DNA from: Paraburkholderia bannensis NBRC 103871
Lineage (GTDB): Bacteria > Pseudomonadota > Gammaproteobacteria > Burkholderiales > Burkholderiaceae
Length of the DNA: 64,000 bases
Assembly (NCBI RefSeq): GCF_000685015.1
Contig: NZ_BAYA01000005.1
Location: 310,001-374,000 of the forward strand
Reading direction: 5' to 3'
Shown here in pieces: positions 26,328-35,970 of this stretch. A program made the translations under genes and the position numbers. Under the pieces are notes generated by a model. That model made no database searches. It saw only the letters and a list, made by a program, of their open reading frames with translations, and was not told the DNA's origin. Every line of letters starts with the position of its first letter. Positions within the stretch are counted from its first letter, which is position 1.

Positions 26328-26777
26328 TTGAACACGATTGCGACCAGCGAAGATCGCTATACGGCGGTGATGAACGACCCTGCGACGAAACCCAAGTGGC
26401 GCGAGCGATTCGCGTTCTTTGAAACGTATGGCCCCTTGTCGTCGCCCGGATCGCGCGACGCATTCAAGGCCTTGCCGCGCGGCAAGAAACGGCTGATCAA
26501 TACAAGCTATGCCGGCTTTTTCTTTGGCCCGCTCTATTTTCTCTATCTGGGCATGTGGCGCAGGGCGCTGTCGCTGTGGGGCGTGATGCTCGCGAGCATC
26601 GTCATCGAACTGCTGTTCGAAATGCTGACCAATATCGATGTGCCGGTCGGCGTGGATATCGGCATCAACTGCGCGCTGGGGATGCTTTATGCCATGAGCG
26701 TGAATTACTCCTATTACCTGAAGCAGATAAAAGGCGACAACGACTGGAATCCGTTCAAGGGCCTGCGCTGGCGTTGA
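26328..26777 (+). CDS. DUF2628-type small membrane protein
   Basis: The 149-residue product has a soluble N-terminus (ERFAFFETYGPLSSPGS) followed by hydrophobic segments (SYAGFFFGPLYFLYLGMWRR, SLWGVMLASIVIELLF, INCALGMLYAMSVNYSYYL), the pattern of DUF2628 proteins. A TTG start at 26328 is chosen because GAGGAG lies 7-8 bases upstream. The frame is open further upstream, but no other start has a ribosome binding site. Function of the family is unknown. It converges on the PdeM gene. Confidence 0.75.
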   Translation: MNTIATSEDRYTAVMNDPATKPKWRERFAFFETYGPLSSPGSRDAFKALPRGKKRLINTSYAGFFFGPLYFLYLGMWRRALSLWGVMLASIVIELLFEMLTNIDVPVGVDIGINCALGMLYAMSVNYSYYLKQIKGDNDWNPFKGLRWR

Positions 26778-26786
26778 AACACCGCA

Positions 26787-26837
26787 GCGGGTGGTGCAGC
26801 CTGCGCCGGTTTATCTATTGCGCACCCGCACCACCCG
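26787..26837. terminator. Inverted repeat at the convergent DUF2628/pdeM ends
   Basis: An 11-bp inverted repeat (GCGGGTGGTGC at 26787-26797, GCACCACCCGC at 26827-26837) spans the gap between the two convergent stop codons and enters the 3' end of pdeM. The loop is 29 bases and there is no T-tract, so terminator function is only plausible. Confidence 0.3.
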
Positions 26838-27476
26838 CTCGCCGGCCACCGCATAGACTTCGTCGCCCGCTGCGTCCGCGCGCACCTCGAAGCCACCGGT
26901 AAACGCGCCGAACGCCGGCAGCACACCGACGCGCGCCCCAAAGCGAAAACACGGCAGGCGCACGCGATCGAAACCCGTCGCCAGGCGAATCACCGGATGC
27001 TCATGGCCTGCGAGCACATAGGCACCGTCTACCGTCCGCGCGTGATGGCAGAGCGCCCACGGCCCAAGCCGGTACGGCTCGCTCACGGTTTCCACGCCGA
27101 ATTCGTCCGCCAGCGCGCCCGCGTGCCTATCGTGATTGCCTTCCACCAGCACGAGACGCACACCGCTATGGCGCAAGCGCCAATCGCGCAACGCAGTGAG
27201 CATTTCCTCGGCGTGCGATTCCCGTGCATGCAATAAATCGCCGAGAAAGAAAATCGATTCGGGCCGATGTTCGGCAATCAGGTTGTCCAGCCGCCCGAGC
27301 GTTTCGAGCGTGGATCCGACCGGCACCGGCACGCCACGCGCGCGGAACACGGCGTCCTTGCCCAGATGCACGTCGGCAACGAACAGGCTCTTGAGCACCG
27401 GATCGAACGCCGCGCGCCACGCCGAAAGCGTCAGCATGCGACCGCCCACGTCGATCGTCAGCGTTTCAGCGCTCAT
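26811..27476 (-). CDS. pdeM: Ligase-associated DNA damage response endonuclease PdeM
   Basis: A 221-residue calcineurin-like metallophosphoesterase with all the metal motifs: VADVHLGKD (D-x-H), FFLGDLLH (GD), EGNHDRH (GNHD), and AGHEHP (GHxH). In the four-gene cassette it is the MPE component, a phosphodiesterase/endonuclease thought to act at damaged DNA ends. Its ATG lies 11 bases inside the end of the helicase gene, so it is the last gene of a tightly coupled operon. Length fits the family. Confidence 0.93.
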   Translation of the reverse strand: MSAETLTIDVGGRMLTLSAWRAAFDPVLKSLFVADVHLGKDAVFRARGVPVPVGSTLETLGRLDNLIAEHRPESIFFLGDLLHARESHAEEMLTALRDWRLRHSGVRLVLVEGNHDRHAGALADEFGVETVSEPYRLGPWALCHHARTVDGAYVLAGHEHPVIRLATGFDRVRLPCFRFGARVGVLPAFGAFTGGFEVRADAAGDEVYAVAGERVVRVRNR

Positions 27477-30099
27477 GACGATCCTCGTTTGACGGGGACG
27501 GCGCGGCCTTTTCGAGTTCGGCGAGCATGCGCGCCACGCGATCGGCCAGTTTCTCGGTCGTGACCTTCTCGCGCAGGCGCCCGACGATCAAGGGAAACGC
27601 AAACGGCGTGGGCTTCTTCGGGTGCGTGAGCACCAGCCGGCTCTCGCTCATGCGCACGAGCGCCGCGCGAATGCGCTGCAATTCGAGTTCCTGCAACATG
27701 ACTTCGCGGTCGGCCTGTTCGAGCAACAGGTTGGTGCTGTCGTGCTTGCGAAAGACCTCGTAAAAGAGGCTGCTGGACGCCTGCAACTGGCGCGCGCTTT
27801 TTTGCTGGCCCGGATGCCCCTGAAAGACCAGCCCCGCAACCCGCGCGATCTCCCGGAACCGGCGCGCGGAAAGCTCGGACGCGTTGAGGCTCGCGAGAAT
27901 GTCGTGTTCGAGATTGTCCGGCGAGAGCAGCCCCACTTCGATCAGCGCCTCCCAGTCGAATGGTTGCGCCGACAACAACTCGAATCCATAGTCGTTCATC
28001 GAGATCGAAAACGTGCTCGGCTGTTCGCGTGCGACGCGCCAGGCGATCAGCGATCCCAGCCCGATATGCGCCATGCGTCCCGCAAACGGATAGCAGAAGA
28101 AGTGATGGCCCTCGCGCGTACGCACCTGTTCGGCGACCAGAACGCCTGGGCCGGGCAGCGCCGACCAGGCCGCCTGGATGTCGAGCAGCGGCTTGATTGC
28201 ACGCATTTCCGGCTCGTCATAGATCTGGTCGTTTGCACGCGCGAGCATCACGAGCGCGGCGTCCGCCAGCTCCGACGACAAGGGCATTTTGCTGCCCGCC
28301 CACTGCGGCATGGCGCCCCGCGACGAGCTTGCGCGCCTGACGTACGCGGTCATGTCGCGCACCCGCACGAGTTCGAGCGAGCGGCCGCCGAACGTGAATA
28401 CGTCGCCGGGCTTCAGGCGCGAGATGAACGATTCCTCCATTGCGCCTATGCGCCCGCCGCTCAGGTACGCAACATTGATTGTTGCGTTAGCAACGATAGT
28501 CCCAACATTGTTGCGATGACGTTTCACCAGGTCGTCGCGCACGACGCGATAGACGCCATCGGCGTCGGCCTGCACGCGGTGGAAGTCCGGATACGCGGCG
28601 AGCGACGTGCCGCCGCGCTCCACGAAGGCCAGCGCCCAGTCGAACTCGTCCGCTGTGAGATCGCGATAGGCGTAGGCCGTACGCACTTCGTCGTAGATCG
28701 CCGCGCGCGTGAAGCCGCCGCCGATGGCCACGGTCACGAGATGCTGCACGAGCACGTCCAGCGGCTTGAGCGGCATATCGCGGCCCTCGATGCGGCCGCC
28801 TTCGATCGCCCAGCGCGCTGCCGCCGCCTCGACCAGTTCGAGCGCATGGGTCGGCACGAGCGTGACACGCGAGGTGCGCCCCGGCGCGTGGCCGGAGCGG
28901 CCTGCGCGCTGCATCAGGCGCGCGACGCCCTTGGGCGAGCCGATCTGGAACACCCGCTCCACGGGCAGAAAGTCCACACCCAGGTCGAGGCTCGACGTGC
29001 ACACGACGGCTTTCAGCACGCCGTTTTTCAGGCCCGATTCGACCCAGTCGCGCACCTCCTTGTCGAGCGAGCCATGATGCAGCGCGATCACGCCTGCCCA
29101 GTCGGGCCGCTGCTCCAGCAGCGCGCGATACCAGATCTCGGCCTGCGAGCGCGTGTTCGTGAATACGAGCGAGCTTCGCGCGGCGTCGATCCCCTCGGCG
29201 ACGGCTTCGACCTGGCGCGTGCCGAGGTGGCCGCCCCACGGAAAGCGCTCGATCGTTGCCGGGATCAGCGTGTCGACGATCAGCGTCTTGGGCTGCGCGC
29301 CGCGCACGACCACGCGCGGCGTGCGCACCGAATGCAGCAGCGCATCGTGCGCAAGCGCAAGGTTGCCCAGCGTCGCAGATAGTCCCCACACCTGGAGCGC
29401 GGGCCGCCAATGGGCAAGACGCGCGAGCGCCAGTTGCACCTGCGTGCCGCGCTTGTTGCCCAGCAGCTCATGCCATTCGTCGACGACCACGAGACGCACA
29501 TTCGCAAGCGTTGCCTGCGCGTCCGCACGCGTGAGCATCAGCGTGAGGCTTTCGGGCGTGGTGACGAGCGCGGACGGCATGCGGCGGTTCTGCCGCGCGC
29601 GTTCGGTGGACGAGGTGTCGCCCGTACGCAGCCCGACCGTCCAGGGCACGCCCACGCCTTGCACCGCGCTTTGCAGCGCGCGGGCGCTATCGGCTGCGAG
29701 CGCGCGCATCGGCGTGATCCACAGCACCGTGAGCGGCGCGGGCAACGCATTGCGCCCCGACGATGCAGCTGAGACACGTGAGACAGGTGAGGCAGCGTAA
29801 GCCGCCAGAGCGCCGATCCACACGGCCCACGTCTTCCCCGCCCCGGTACTCGCGTGCAATAGCCCGCTCGCGCCCCGCGCGATCTCACGCCATATTTCCC
29901 GCTGGAACTCGAAAGGCTGCCAGCCGCGTGCGTCAAACCACTGCGCGATGCGTTGCTCGATGGGCGTCTGCGCCTGCGTGGCAGCGAATTCGGCGTCGTA
30001 TTCGAACGGGTCGGGATGGAACTGCTCTGCCGCCGCGGCGTCGAGCTTCGCCTGTGCGTCCCGCGTGCGCGGAATGCGGCGCGGGCGCGGCGCATTCAT
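27466..30099 (-). CDS. Ligase-associated DEXH-box DNA helicase (Lhr-core type)
   Basis: The 877-residue superfamily 2 helicase shows Walker [14 protein letters not shown] near residue 85, motif [10 protein letters not shown] (DEWH rather than DEAH), SATLGN, and motif VI-type [12 protein letters not shown] winged-helix and Lhr-core region follows. Lhr-core enzymes are 3'-5' ATP-dependent translocases. It belongs to the exonuclease-ligase-helicase-PdeM cassette. Its start overlaps the ligase stop by 4 bases and its end overlaps pdeM by 11 bases, so the proteins are likely made together. Confidence 0.93.
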   Translation of the reverse strand: MNAPRPRRIPRTRDAQAKLDAAAAEQFHPDPFEYDAEFAATQAQTPIEQRIAQWFDARGWQPFEFQREIWREIARGASGLLHASTGAGKTWAVWIGALAAYAASPVSRVSAASSGRNALPAPLTVLWITPMRALAADSARALQSAVQGVGVPWTVGLRTGDTSSTERARQNRRMPSALVTTPESLTLMLTRADAQATLANVRLVVVDEWHELLGNKRGTQVQLALARLAHWRPALQVWGLSATLGNLALAHDALLHSVRTPRVVVRGAQPKTLIVDTLIPATIERFPWGGHLGTRQVEAVAEGIDAARSSLVFTNTRSQAEIWYRALLEQRPDWAGVIALHHGSLDKEVRDWVESGLKNGVLKAVVCTSSLDLGVDFLPVERVFQIGSPKGVARLMQRAGRSGHAPGRTSRVTLVPTHALELVEAAAARWAIEGGRIEGRDMPLKPLDVLVQHLVTVAIGGGFTRAAIYDEVRTAYAYRDLTADEFDWALAFVERGGTSLAAYPDFHRVQADADGVYRVVRDDLVKRHRNNVGTIVANATINVAYLSGGRIGAMEESFISRLKPGDVFTFGGRSLELVRVRDMTAYVRRASSSRGAMPQWAGSKMPLSSELADAALVMLARANDQIYDEPEMRAIKPLLDIQAAWSALPGPGVLVAEQVRTREGHHFFCYPFAGRMAHIGLGSLIAWRVAREQPSTFSISMNDYGFELLSAQPFDWEALIEVGLLSPDNLEHDILASLNASELSARRFREIARVAGLVFQGHPGQQKSARQLQASSSLFYEVFRKHDSTNLLLEQADREVMLQELELQRIRAALVRMSESRLVLTHPKKPTPFAFPLIVGRLREKVTTEKLADRVARMLAELEKAAPSPSNEDRHER

Positions 30100-31745
30100 G
30101 CTTGCGCCTCGTCGAGAAAGCCCTTGAGCATGGCGAGCGTATCGGCGTCCTCGATGGACTTGTCGGTTCGCCAGCGCAACATGCGCGGGAAGCGCACGGC
30201 AATCCCCGACTTATGGCGCGGGCTTGCCTGTATCCCTTCAAAGCCGATCTCGAACACGAGCGTGGGCGTCACGCTGCGCACCGGGCCGAACTTCTCGATC
30301 GTCGTCTTGCGAACGACCGCGTCAACCTTGCGCATTTCCTCGTCGGTGAGGCCCGAATAGGCCTTGGCGAAGGGCACCAGCGTGCGCACGCCATCGGCTT
30401 CGTCCCAGAGCGCGAACGTGAAATCCGTATAGAGGCTCGCGCGCCGCCCATGGCCGCGCTGCGCGTACAGCAGCACCGCGTCGATGGCGTACGGGTCGAT
30501 CTTCCACTTCCACCAGGTGCCGGATTCCTTGGTGCGGCCCACGCCGTACATCGACGCGCGCTCCTTGAGCATGAGCCCTTCGACGCCGCGCGAACGGCTT
30601 TGCTCGCGCAGCGCCGCCAGTTCGCCCCAGCTCGACGCGCTGACGAGCGGCGACACGCGCAACGCAGGCAACGCCTGCGCAAGCGCTTCGAGCCGCGCGC
30701 GCCGCTGCGCAAGCGGCGCCATGCGCAGATCCTGCCCCTGCGCTTCGAGCAGGTCATAAGCGAGCAACGCCGCCGGCGATTCGCTGAGCACTTTCTTCGT
30801 GAGCGACTTGCGCGTGATGCGCGGCTGCAGACGCGCGAACGGCAGCGGCGCCAGCGCATCCGGCTCCCACGCAAGAATTTCCCCGTCGATCACGGTGCCG
30901 TCGGGCAAGCTCTCGGCGAGCGCGAGCAGTTCCGGAAAGCGCTCGGTGACGAGATCCTCGCCGCGCGACCAGATCCACGTGCGCCCCGCACGCTTGACCA
31001 GTTGCGCGCGAATGCCGTCCCATTTCCATTCGACGATCCAGTCCGCCACCGCGCCAAGCGTCGCGGGATCGGCCTGCAAGGGATGCGCAAGAAAGAACGG
31101 ATACGGCAGGCCGATATCGCTCTCATGCGGCGCATCGACGTCGTCGCTTTCGGACTCGGGCGCAATCAGCCGCAGATAGCGGGCAGCACGCGGCGCCTGT
31201 CGCGAATCCGTCCAGCCGACCATGCGCTGCGCGATGCGCTTGTGATCGACGCCGGCCACGCGGGCGAGTGCGCGCACGACCAGTTGCCGCGACACGCCCA
31301 CGCGAAAGCCGCCGCCAATCAGCTTGGTCAGCAAAAAGCGCTCGCTCCAGTTCAGCTCGTCCCAGTAGCCGCGCAGGCGCTCGCGCAGCGCATCGGCGTC
31401 GATGCCGCGCAAGGTCAGCACGCGCTCCTCGATCCATTGCGCGAGGCCCAGTTCCGTTTCGCGCGTCGCGGGCGGCAGGACGTGCGCGATGGTTTCGGCC
31501 AGGTCGCCGACCGCCTGGTACGACTCCTCGAACAGCCACGCTGGCAGGCCCGCGCGTTCGCGCGCACATTCGACCAGCACCCGCGTGGGCACGGACTGGC
31601 GCGGCTTGCCGCCTGCCAGAAAATACGCGGCCCACGCGGCGTCCTCGGGCTGCGCGCTCGCGAAATAGGCGACCAGCGCCTCAAGCTTGTCGTTGGTCGA
31701 GGTCGTCGCGTCCAGCGCGGCATAGAGCGCGGCGAAGCGTTTCAT
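30096..31745 (-). CDS. ATP-dependent DNA ligase of the damage-response cassette
   Basis: The 549-residue ligase has an N-terminal DNA-binding domain (residues about 1-200), the adenylation domain with nucleotidyl lysine in [10 protein letters not shown] near residue 230, and an OB-fold domain (GLMLKERAS, later [24 protein letters not shown] region). It joins nicks with ATP and resembles the cisplatin-response or LigB/C-like ligases that accompany Lhr helicases, not LigD. Its ATG overlaps the exonuclease stop (ATGA), and its stop overlaps the helicase start. Confidence 0.93.
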   Translation of the reverse strand: MKRFAALYAALDATTSTNDKLEALVAYFASAQPEDAAWAAYFLAGGKPRQSVPTRVLVECARERAGLPAWLFEESYQAVGDLAETIAHVLPPATRETELGLAQWIEERVLTLRGIDADALRERLRGYWDELNWSERFLLTKLIGGGFRVGVSRQLVVRALARVAGVDHKRIAQRMVGWTDSRQAPRAARYLRLIAPESESDDVDAPHESDIGLPYPFFLAHPLQADPATLGAVADWIVEWKWDGIRAQLVKRAGRTWIWSRGEDLVTERFPELLALAESLPDGTVIDGEILAWEPDALAPLPFARLQPRITRKSLTKKVLSESPAALLAYDLLEAQGQDLRMAPLAQRRARLEALAQALPALRVSPLVSASSWGELAALREQSRSRGVEGLMLKERASMYGVGRTKESGTWWKWKIDPYAIDAVLLYAQRGHGRRASLYTDFTFALWDEADGVRTLVPFAKAYSGLTDEEMRKVDAVVRKTTIEKFGPVRSVTPTLVFEIGFEGIQASPRHKSGIAVRFPRMLRWRTDKSIEDADTLAMLKGFLDEAQA

Positions 31746-32779
31746 TGCGCGGCGTCCGGGTTGCTATTTTCGGCTTCGGCGGTCTCGTCGCCGTATTCGG
31801 TCGCGAAGGCTCCAGCGTCGAGCCCCTGTTCGGTGAGCCATCGCACTATCGGCTCGATCTGGCCGTGCGTGACGATCACCCGCTGCGCCCCGCTCGCGCC
31901 GATGGCGTATTGCAGCCCGGGCCAATCCGCATGATCCGAAAGCACGAAGCCGCGATCCACACCGCGTCTGCGCCGCGTGCCGCGCAGACGCATCCAGCCC
32001 GACGCGAACGCATCGCTGTAGTCGCCAAAGCGGCGCATCCACGCGCTGCCCTGCGCGGACGGCGGCGCAATCACGAGCGCCTGGCCAAACACGCTCTTGT
32101 CGCGCGCGGGAATGTCGCTGACGAGTTGCGTGGGCGGCAGGTCGACACCGGCGTCGCGATACGCGCGATTCAAAGGCTCGACCGCGCCGTGGCAGAAGAT
32201 CGGCCCGATGGCGCGATTCACACCCGCCAGCACGCGCTGCGCCTTGCCGAACGCATAGCAGAACAGCACGGAAGCGCGGCCAGCGGCGGCGTTGTGCTGC
32301 CACCAGGCGTCGATGCCGTCGAAGATCGTTTGCGACGGCTCCCAGCGATAGATTGGCAGTCCGAAAGTCGATTCGGTGATGAAGGTATCGCAGCGCACGG
32401 GCTCGAACGGCGCGCAGGTGGGATCGGGTTCGACTTTGTAGTCGCCCGAGGCCACCCACACGCGCCCGCCATGTTCGACGCGCACCTGGGACGACCCGAG
32501 TACATGCCCGGCGGGATGCAACGACACACGCACGCCCTCGATATCGACGGCTTCGCCGTAGGGCAGGCCTTGCACGTCGATGCCCGGCAGGCGCGACAGC
32601 AGCACGCCCAGGCCCGCCTGAGCGCACAGATAACGCGTGTGGCCAAAGCGGGCGTGATCGGCGTGCGCGTGGGTAATGACGGCTCGCTCGACGGGCCGCC
32701 ACGGGTCGATATAAAAGCCGCCTGGCGGGCAATACAGGCCCTCGGGACGGGCGATGATCAGATCGGAAGAATGATCCAC
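31742..32779 (-). CDS. Ligase-associated exonuclease, MBL/beta-CASP-like
   Basis: The 345-residue protein has the metallo-beta-lactamase metal motif THAHADHARFGH near residue 38, further ligands in HPAGHVLGSS and the DHADWPGL region, and the short beta-CASP-like insert of DNA-processing nucleases. It is the first gene of the four-gene cassette, and its product probably trims DNA ends before ligation. It starts at MDHSSDLI. About 146 bases upstream, a CMD-family gene ends on the same strand. Confidence 0.92.
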   Translation of the reverse strand: MDHSSDLIIARPEGLYCPPGGFYIDPWRPVERAVITHAHADHARFGHTRYLCAQAGLGVLLSRLPGIDVQGLPYGEAVDIEGVRVSLHPAGHVLGSSQVRVEHGGRVWVASGDYKVEPDPTCAPFEPVRCDTFITESTFGLPIYRWEPSQTIFDGIDAWWQHNAAAGRASVLFCYAFGKAQRVLAGVNRAIGPIFCHGAVEPLNRAYRDAGVDLPPTQLVSDIPARDKSVFGQALVIAPPSAQGSAWMRRFGDYSDAFASGWMRLRGTRRRRGVDRGFVLSDHADWPGLQYAIGASGAQRVIVTHGQIEPIVRWLTEQGLDAGAFATEYGDETAEAENSNPDAAQ

Positions 32780-32925
32780 CTTTGTCTACTCGTCGTTGAC
32801 GGCATGACCCGGTCGGTCGAGTCTAGCCGAACCCGAAGCGAATAGTGTTCCCGGAGACGAACGAGGTAGACGGTGGAATGCGGGGACGGATTTCGTCCGA
32901 CGATTAAGGGCTCAAGCGTCCGGCG

Positions 32926-33294
32926 TCAAACCGGCGGCAGCGTGCTCGCGTCGATACCCCGCTCGACAAACGCCGCCCGCATTGCCTGAATCGCGGAAAG
33001 CGCATTCGGCCAGCCTGAGTAGAACGCCAGATGCAGCAGCAATTCGGCAAGTTCGCCGGGCGTCACGCCGTTATCCAGCGCGCCTTCGATGTAATGGCTG
33101 TAGCCCACTTCCTGCCCACGCGCGACGAGCGCCGCGACGGTTGCAAGACTCCGATCACGCTTCGAAAGACCCGGCCGCGCCCACAGGTCGCCGATAACGT
33201 ATTGCCGGGTGTATTCGGCCAATGCGGGCGCAACCGCAGCGACTTCCGTAAAGTCGACGCGCCGCGTCGGTAGATTCGATTCGGTCATGGACAT
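32926..33294 (-). CDS. Carboxymuconolactone decarboxylase family protein
   Basis: The 122-residue alpha-helical protein carries the CMD core (SKRDRSLATVAALVARGQ, followed by GVTPGELAELLLHLAFYSGWP). The catalytic Cys-x-x-Cys of AhpD-type peroxidases is absent, so it is closer to gamma-carboxymuconolactone decarboxylases or to an uncharacterised branch. The start ATG has GAGGG close by. No protocatechuate genes are nearby, so the role is open. Confidence 0.85.
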   Translation of the reverse strand: MSMTESNLPTRRVDFTEVAAVAPALAEYTRQYVIGDLWARPGLSKRDRSLATVAALVARGQEVGYSHYIEGALDNGVTPGELAELLLHLAFYSGWPNALSAIQAMRAAFVERGIDASTLPPV

Positions 33295-33400
33295 GCCCTC
33301 GCTCGTTGAATACCGCCGGATTATCTATGCCGCGAATTTCCTTTAGAACGTGGGAGCAAGTCGAAGGTGCTTCAACCTCAGGTGGTGCAATTGCACCGCT

Positions 33401-34357
33401 TTACAGCGCGAAATCGCCGAGCGCGTCCAGCGGCCGGTGCAGCGCCGGATCCTCGGCAAACGCCTGCGTGAGGTAGTCGATCGTCGCGCGCACGCGCGGC
33501 GCGATCAACGCGCGATGCGGATACTGCAACGCCATTTCGTATGCGCCCGGGTGATGCCAGGGATCCAGGACGATCTTGAGCGCGCCGGAGCGCAGATGCC
33601 GCCACGCCAGATGCACGCCGATCTGCGCGATCCCGACGCCATCGACTGCGGCCTGCACCACGGCCTCCGGTGCGGAGAGCGTCAACACCGCCGATTCCGA
33701 TGGATCGACCGACACGATGGTGTCGTTCTCGCCCTTGAAATGCCACACCGTCACCCGCCCGCCCAGAAAGCGCCGCGCAATCAGTGCATGACGCGTCAAG
33801 TCGTCCGGCGCCTGCGGAATGCCCTTATTGGCGAGGTAAACGGGTGAAGCGACCAGCGCGAGATTGATTTTGAAAATGGGCCGCGAAACGAGACTGGAGT
33901 CGGGAATCGCCCCGCCGCGAATCGCAATGTCATAACCGTCGCGCACGAAATCGACGACCCGGTCGTCGAAATCCACTTCGACCGACAAGCCCGGATAGCG
34001 GGCAAGCAGGCCCGGCAGCACCGGCATCAGATGATCGCGCCCGAAGGCCGAACTCGTCGAAATGCGGATACGTCCGTTAGGGCCGCTGCGCTTTGCCGCG
34101 ATCGTGTCGACGGCCGCGTCCAGCGCCTCCAGCGCAATGCGCGCCTGCTTAAGAAAGGCCGCGCCTTCTTCGGTCAACTGGAGCGCGCGGGTCGTGCGGT
34201 TCATCAGCCTGACGCCCAGCGCCCGCTCAAGGCCGCCGACGTTCTTGCTGACGGCCGCCGACGTCACGCCCAGGATACGTCCGGCTGCCGCGAAGCTGCC
34301 GGCATCGGCTGCCTGGACGAACGACATGATGGCCCGCACACGCTGGGACGAATCCAT
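33401..34357 (-). CDS. LysR-family regulator, divergent to flavodoxin gene
   Basis: The 318-residue LysR protein has its helix-turn-helix in residues about 5-60 (AIMSFVQAADAGSFAAAGRI, VTSAAVSKNVGGLE), followed by the effector domain (RIRISTSSAFGRDHLMPVLP, GYDIAIRGG). The start MDSSQRVR is chosen because GGAGG lies 4 bases upstream. A set of four 10-bp direct repeats lies at 34371-34410 just upstream. It probably controls the divergent flavodoxin-like gene. Confidence 0.9.
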   Translation of the reverse strand: MDSSQRVRAIMSFVQAADAGSFAAAGRILGVTSAAVSKNVGGLERALGVRLMNRTTRALQLTEEGAAFLKQARIALEALDAAVDTIAAKRSGPNGRIRISTSSAFGRDHLMPVLPGLLARYPGLSVEVDFDDRVVDFVRDGYDIAIRGGAIPDSSLVSRPIFKINLALVASPVYLANKGIPQAPDDLTRHALIARRFLGGRVTVWHFKGENDTIVSVDPSESAVLTLSAPEAVVQAAVDGVGIAQIGVHLAWRHLRSGALKIVLDPWHHPGAYEMALQYPHRALIAPRVRATIDYLTQAFAEDPALHRPLDALGDFAL

Positions 34358-34370
34358 CCAACCTCCAATC

Positions 34371-34410
34371 GGGAATACTCGGGAACACTCAGGAACAGAC
34401 AGGAACACTA
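34371..34410. repeat. Four in-phase 10-bp direct repeats upstream of LysR
   Basis: Units GGGAATACTC, GGGAACACTC, AGGAACAGAC and AGGAACACTA follow one another without a gap, one per helical turn. The core is GGAACA. They begin 14 bases before the LysR start codon in a divergent promoter, so they may be a multi-site operator or a slipped-strand duplication. Confidence 0.6.
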
Positions 34411-34523
34411 CACGCTGCGGCGATTATCAACCTTGAGTTCATGGCGATTCAACCGTTGCGCAACTTCTGGGCGGCGTTGCAAATACAGACAATGCCAGCA
34501 CCGAAAACGCACAGAGGTTAGAG

Positions 34524-35078
34524 ATGAAAATTGCAATTGTCTACGACAGCGGCTACGGCCACACCGCCAAACAAGCCGAAGCGGTGGCCGAAGGCGTGCG
34601 CCGCGTCGCCGGTGCGCAAGCGCTGCTCATCAAGGTCGCCGAGGGCGACACGCCGTGGGAAACGCTCGCAGGCAGCGACGCCATCATCTTCGGGTCGCCG
34701 ACGTATAACGGCTCGCTCAGCTCGCGCCTGAAAAAGTTCATGGAAGACAGTACGCGCCCGGCATGGTTGCCGCTGGCATGGCGCGACAAGGTCGCCGCGG
34801 GCTTCACGAATTCGGGCGCGCAAAGCGGCGACAAGCTTGGCTCGCTGATCGCGATGGCGTTGTTCGCCGCGCAGCACGGCATGATCTGGGCGGGCGTCGA
34901 CATGATGCCTGGCCGCAGCGCGGACGAGATGAACCGCCTTGGCGGCTGGCTCGGCGCGATGGCGCAATCGGACGATGTCTCGCCCGAACTGTCGCCCATC
35001 GCGAGCGACCTGCAGACCGCTGCGCATCTGGGCGAACGCGTCGCGCGACTCGCGGGACGGCTCAAGCAGAACGCGTAA
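34524..35078 (+). CDS. Flavodoxin/NADPH-dependent FMN reductase-like protein (WrbA-like)
   Basis: A 184-residue flavodoxin-fold protein. The FMN phosphate loop is YDSGYGHTAKQAEAVAEG near residues 7-24, and the isoalloxazine loop is FGSPTYNGSLSSRLKKFMED. It likely reduces quinones or nitro compounds, or acts as an FMN carrier, as WrbA-like proteins do. The start is close behind the sequence GAGGTTAGAG, which includes a fair ribosome binding site. It is divergent from a LysR regulator. Confidence 0.88.
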   Translation: MKIAIVYDSGYGHTAKQAEAVAEGVRRVAGAQALLIKVAEGDTPWETLAGSDAIIFGSPTYNGSLSSRLKKFMEDSTRPAWLPLAWRDKVAAGFTNSGAQSGDKLGSLIAMALFAAQHGMIWAGVDMMPGRSADEMNRLGGWLGAMAQSDDVSPELSPIASDLQTAAHLGERVARLAGRLKQNA

Positions 35079-35109
35079 TCGACGGGTAATGCGGGCTTCG
35101 CTGACGCTA

Positions 35110-35430
35110 TTACGGCGCGTTCCCGCCGTGCAGGCTGCCAAAATGCCGGGCCATGAACAGGCCCATCGCTAGCATGCCAACGCCGCAAGGCAAAGCGTCC
35201 GCCGTTTCCTTGAGCGCGAAATCGCCCACGTGGCCAAGCAGCAGCCACGCGAAAACGAGGTTCGCGAAGCCCCACACCACATTGACCGTGGACGACGACA
35301 GTCCTTTACCGGGCGGCGTCGCGAACGGGCTTTGGAACGGCGCGCCCGATACGCCGCGCACGAAATGGGGCACGGCGTTAGTGAGCAAGGCACCGCCGAA
35401 AAAATACGCAATAGCGTGCAACCAGGGCAT
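35110..35430 (-). CDS. Small membrane protein of unknown function
   Basis: The 106-residue protein begins MPWLHAIAYFFGGALLTNAV and has three or four hydrophobic segments (WGFANLVFAWLLLGHVG, PCGVGMLAMGLFMARHFG). No catalytic motif is visible. GGAG lies about 10 bases before the ATG; a TTG codon just ahead is another possible start. It is convergent with the flavodoxin gene and follows the MarR gene on the same strand by 37 bases, so it may be MarR-controlled. The family is not one I can name. Confidence 0.75.
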   Translation of the reverse strand: MPWLHAIAYFFGGALLTNAVPHFVRGVSGAPFQSPFATPPGKGLSSSTVNVVWGFANLVFAWLLLGHVGDFALKETADALPCGVGMLAMGLFMARHFGSLHGGNAP

Positions 35431-35467
35431 CAAAGGTGCTCCCTTTTTCTGGAACAGAATCGGATGG

Positions 35468-35917
35468 TCAAAAGTCCGCGAGGCGCTGCAACAAGCCCAC
35501 GGTGGCCGCGAGTTGCGCCTGTTCGCGAGCGGACAGCTGCGCCTGCAAGGCGCGTACGAGCCAGTCCTCCTTGGCCGCGCGGCTCGCTTGCAGCGCCTTG
35601 CGAAACCTGGGTGTCACGTCGATGAGCGTCTTGCGGCCGTCATCGGGATCGGCTTTGCCTTTGACCGCGCCTTGCGCTTCCAGCGCCGCGACGGTGATGC
35701 GCATGGACTGCGGCTTGACGCCCTCCGCGCGCGCCAGCGCCGACACGGTCGCCGGGCCGCCGCGCTCCAGTTGCAGGAGCACGGACTTTTGCGCGGACGT
35801 GAGGTCATCGGATTGGGAATGCTCGCGCACGCGGCGCAGCAGCTTGCCGACGCTCACGCGCAGTTCGCCTGCGAGCGCAGCAAGATCGACAGGTTCGGAA
35901 GACGATGGGCGGTTCAT
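35468..35917 (-). CDS. MarR-family transcriptional regulator
   Basis: The 149-residue protein has the MarR winged helix: VLLQLERGGPATVSALARAE, the recognition helix KPQSMRITVAALEAQG, and the wing DPDDGRKTLIDVT. Helices at both ends form the dimer interface. A perfect 25-bp palindrome lies 15 bases upstream of its ATG, which strongly suggests autorepression. The small membrane protein gene downstream on the same strand is the obvious target. Confidence 0.92.
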   Translation of the reverse strand: MNRPSSSEPVDLAALAGELRVSVGKLLRRVREHSQSDDLTSAQKSVLLQLERGGPATVSALARAEGVKPQSMRITVAALEAQGAVKGKADPDDGRKTLIDVTPRFRKALQASRAAKEDWLVRALQAQLSAREQAQLAATVGLLQRLADF

Positions 35918-35931
35918 TCCCGAACCATAGC

Positions 35932-35956
35932 ATATGTACAGTTAAACTGTACATAT
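35932..35956. promoter_or_regulatory. Perfect 25-bp palindrome, probable MarR operator
   Basis: Two 12-base arms (ATATGTACAGTT and its exact complement) surround a single central A. The site lies between the MarR start codon (35917) and the stop of the PhyH-family gene (35971). Its size and symmetry fit a MarR dimer site, and it is markedly AT-rich against its surroundings. Confidence 0.75.
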
Positions 35957-35970
35957 AGACTGTATTTATA

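Noticed and set aside
27622..29382. A 586-codon plus-strand frame opposite the Lhr-type helicase
   Set aside because: It is a GC-rich shadow of the helicase gene, whose Walker and DEWH motifs identify the true strand.
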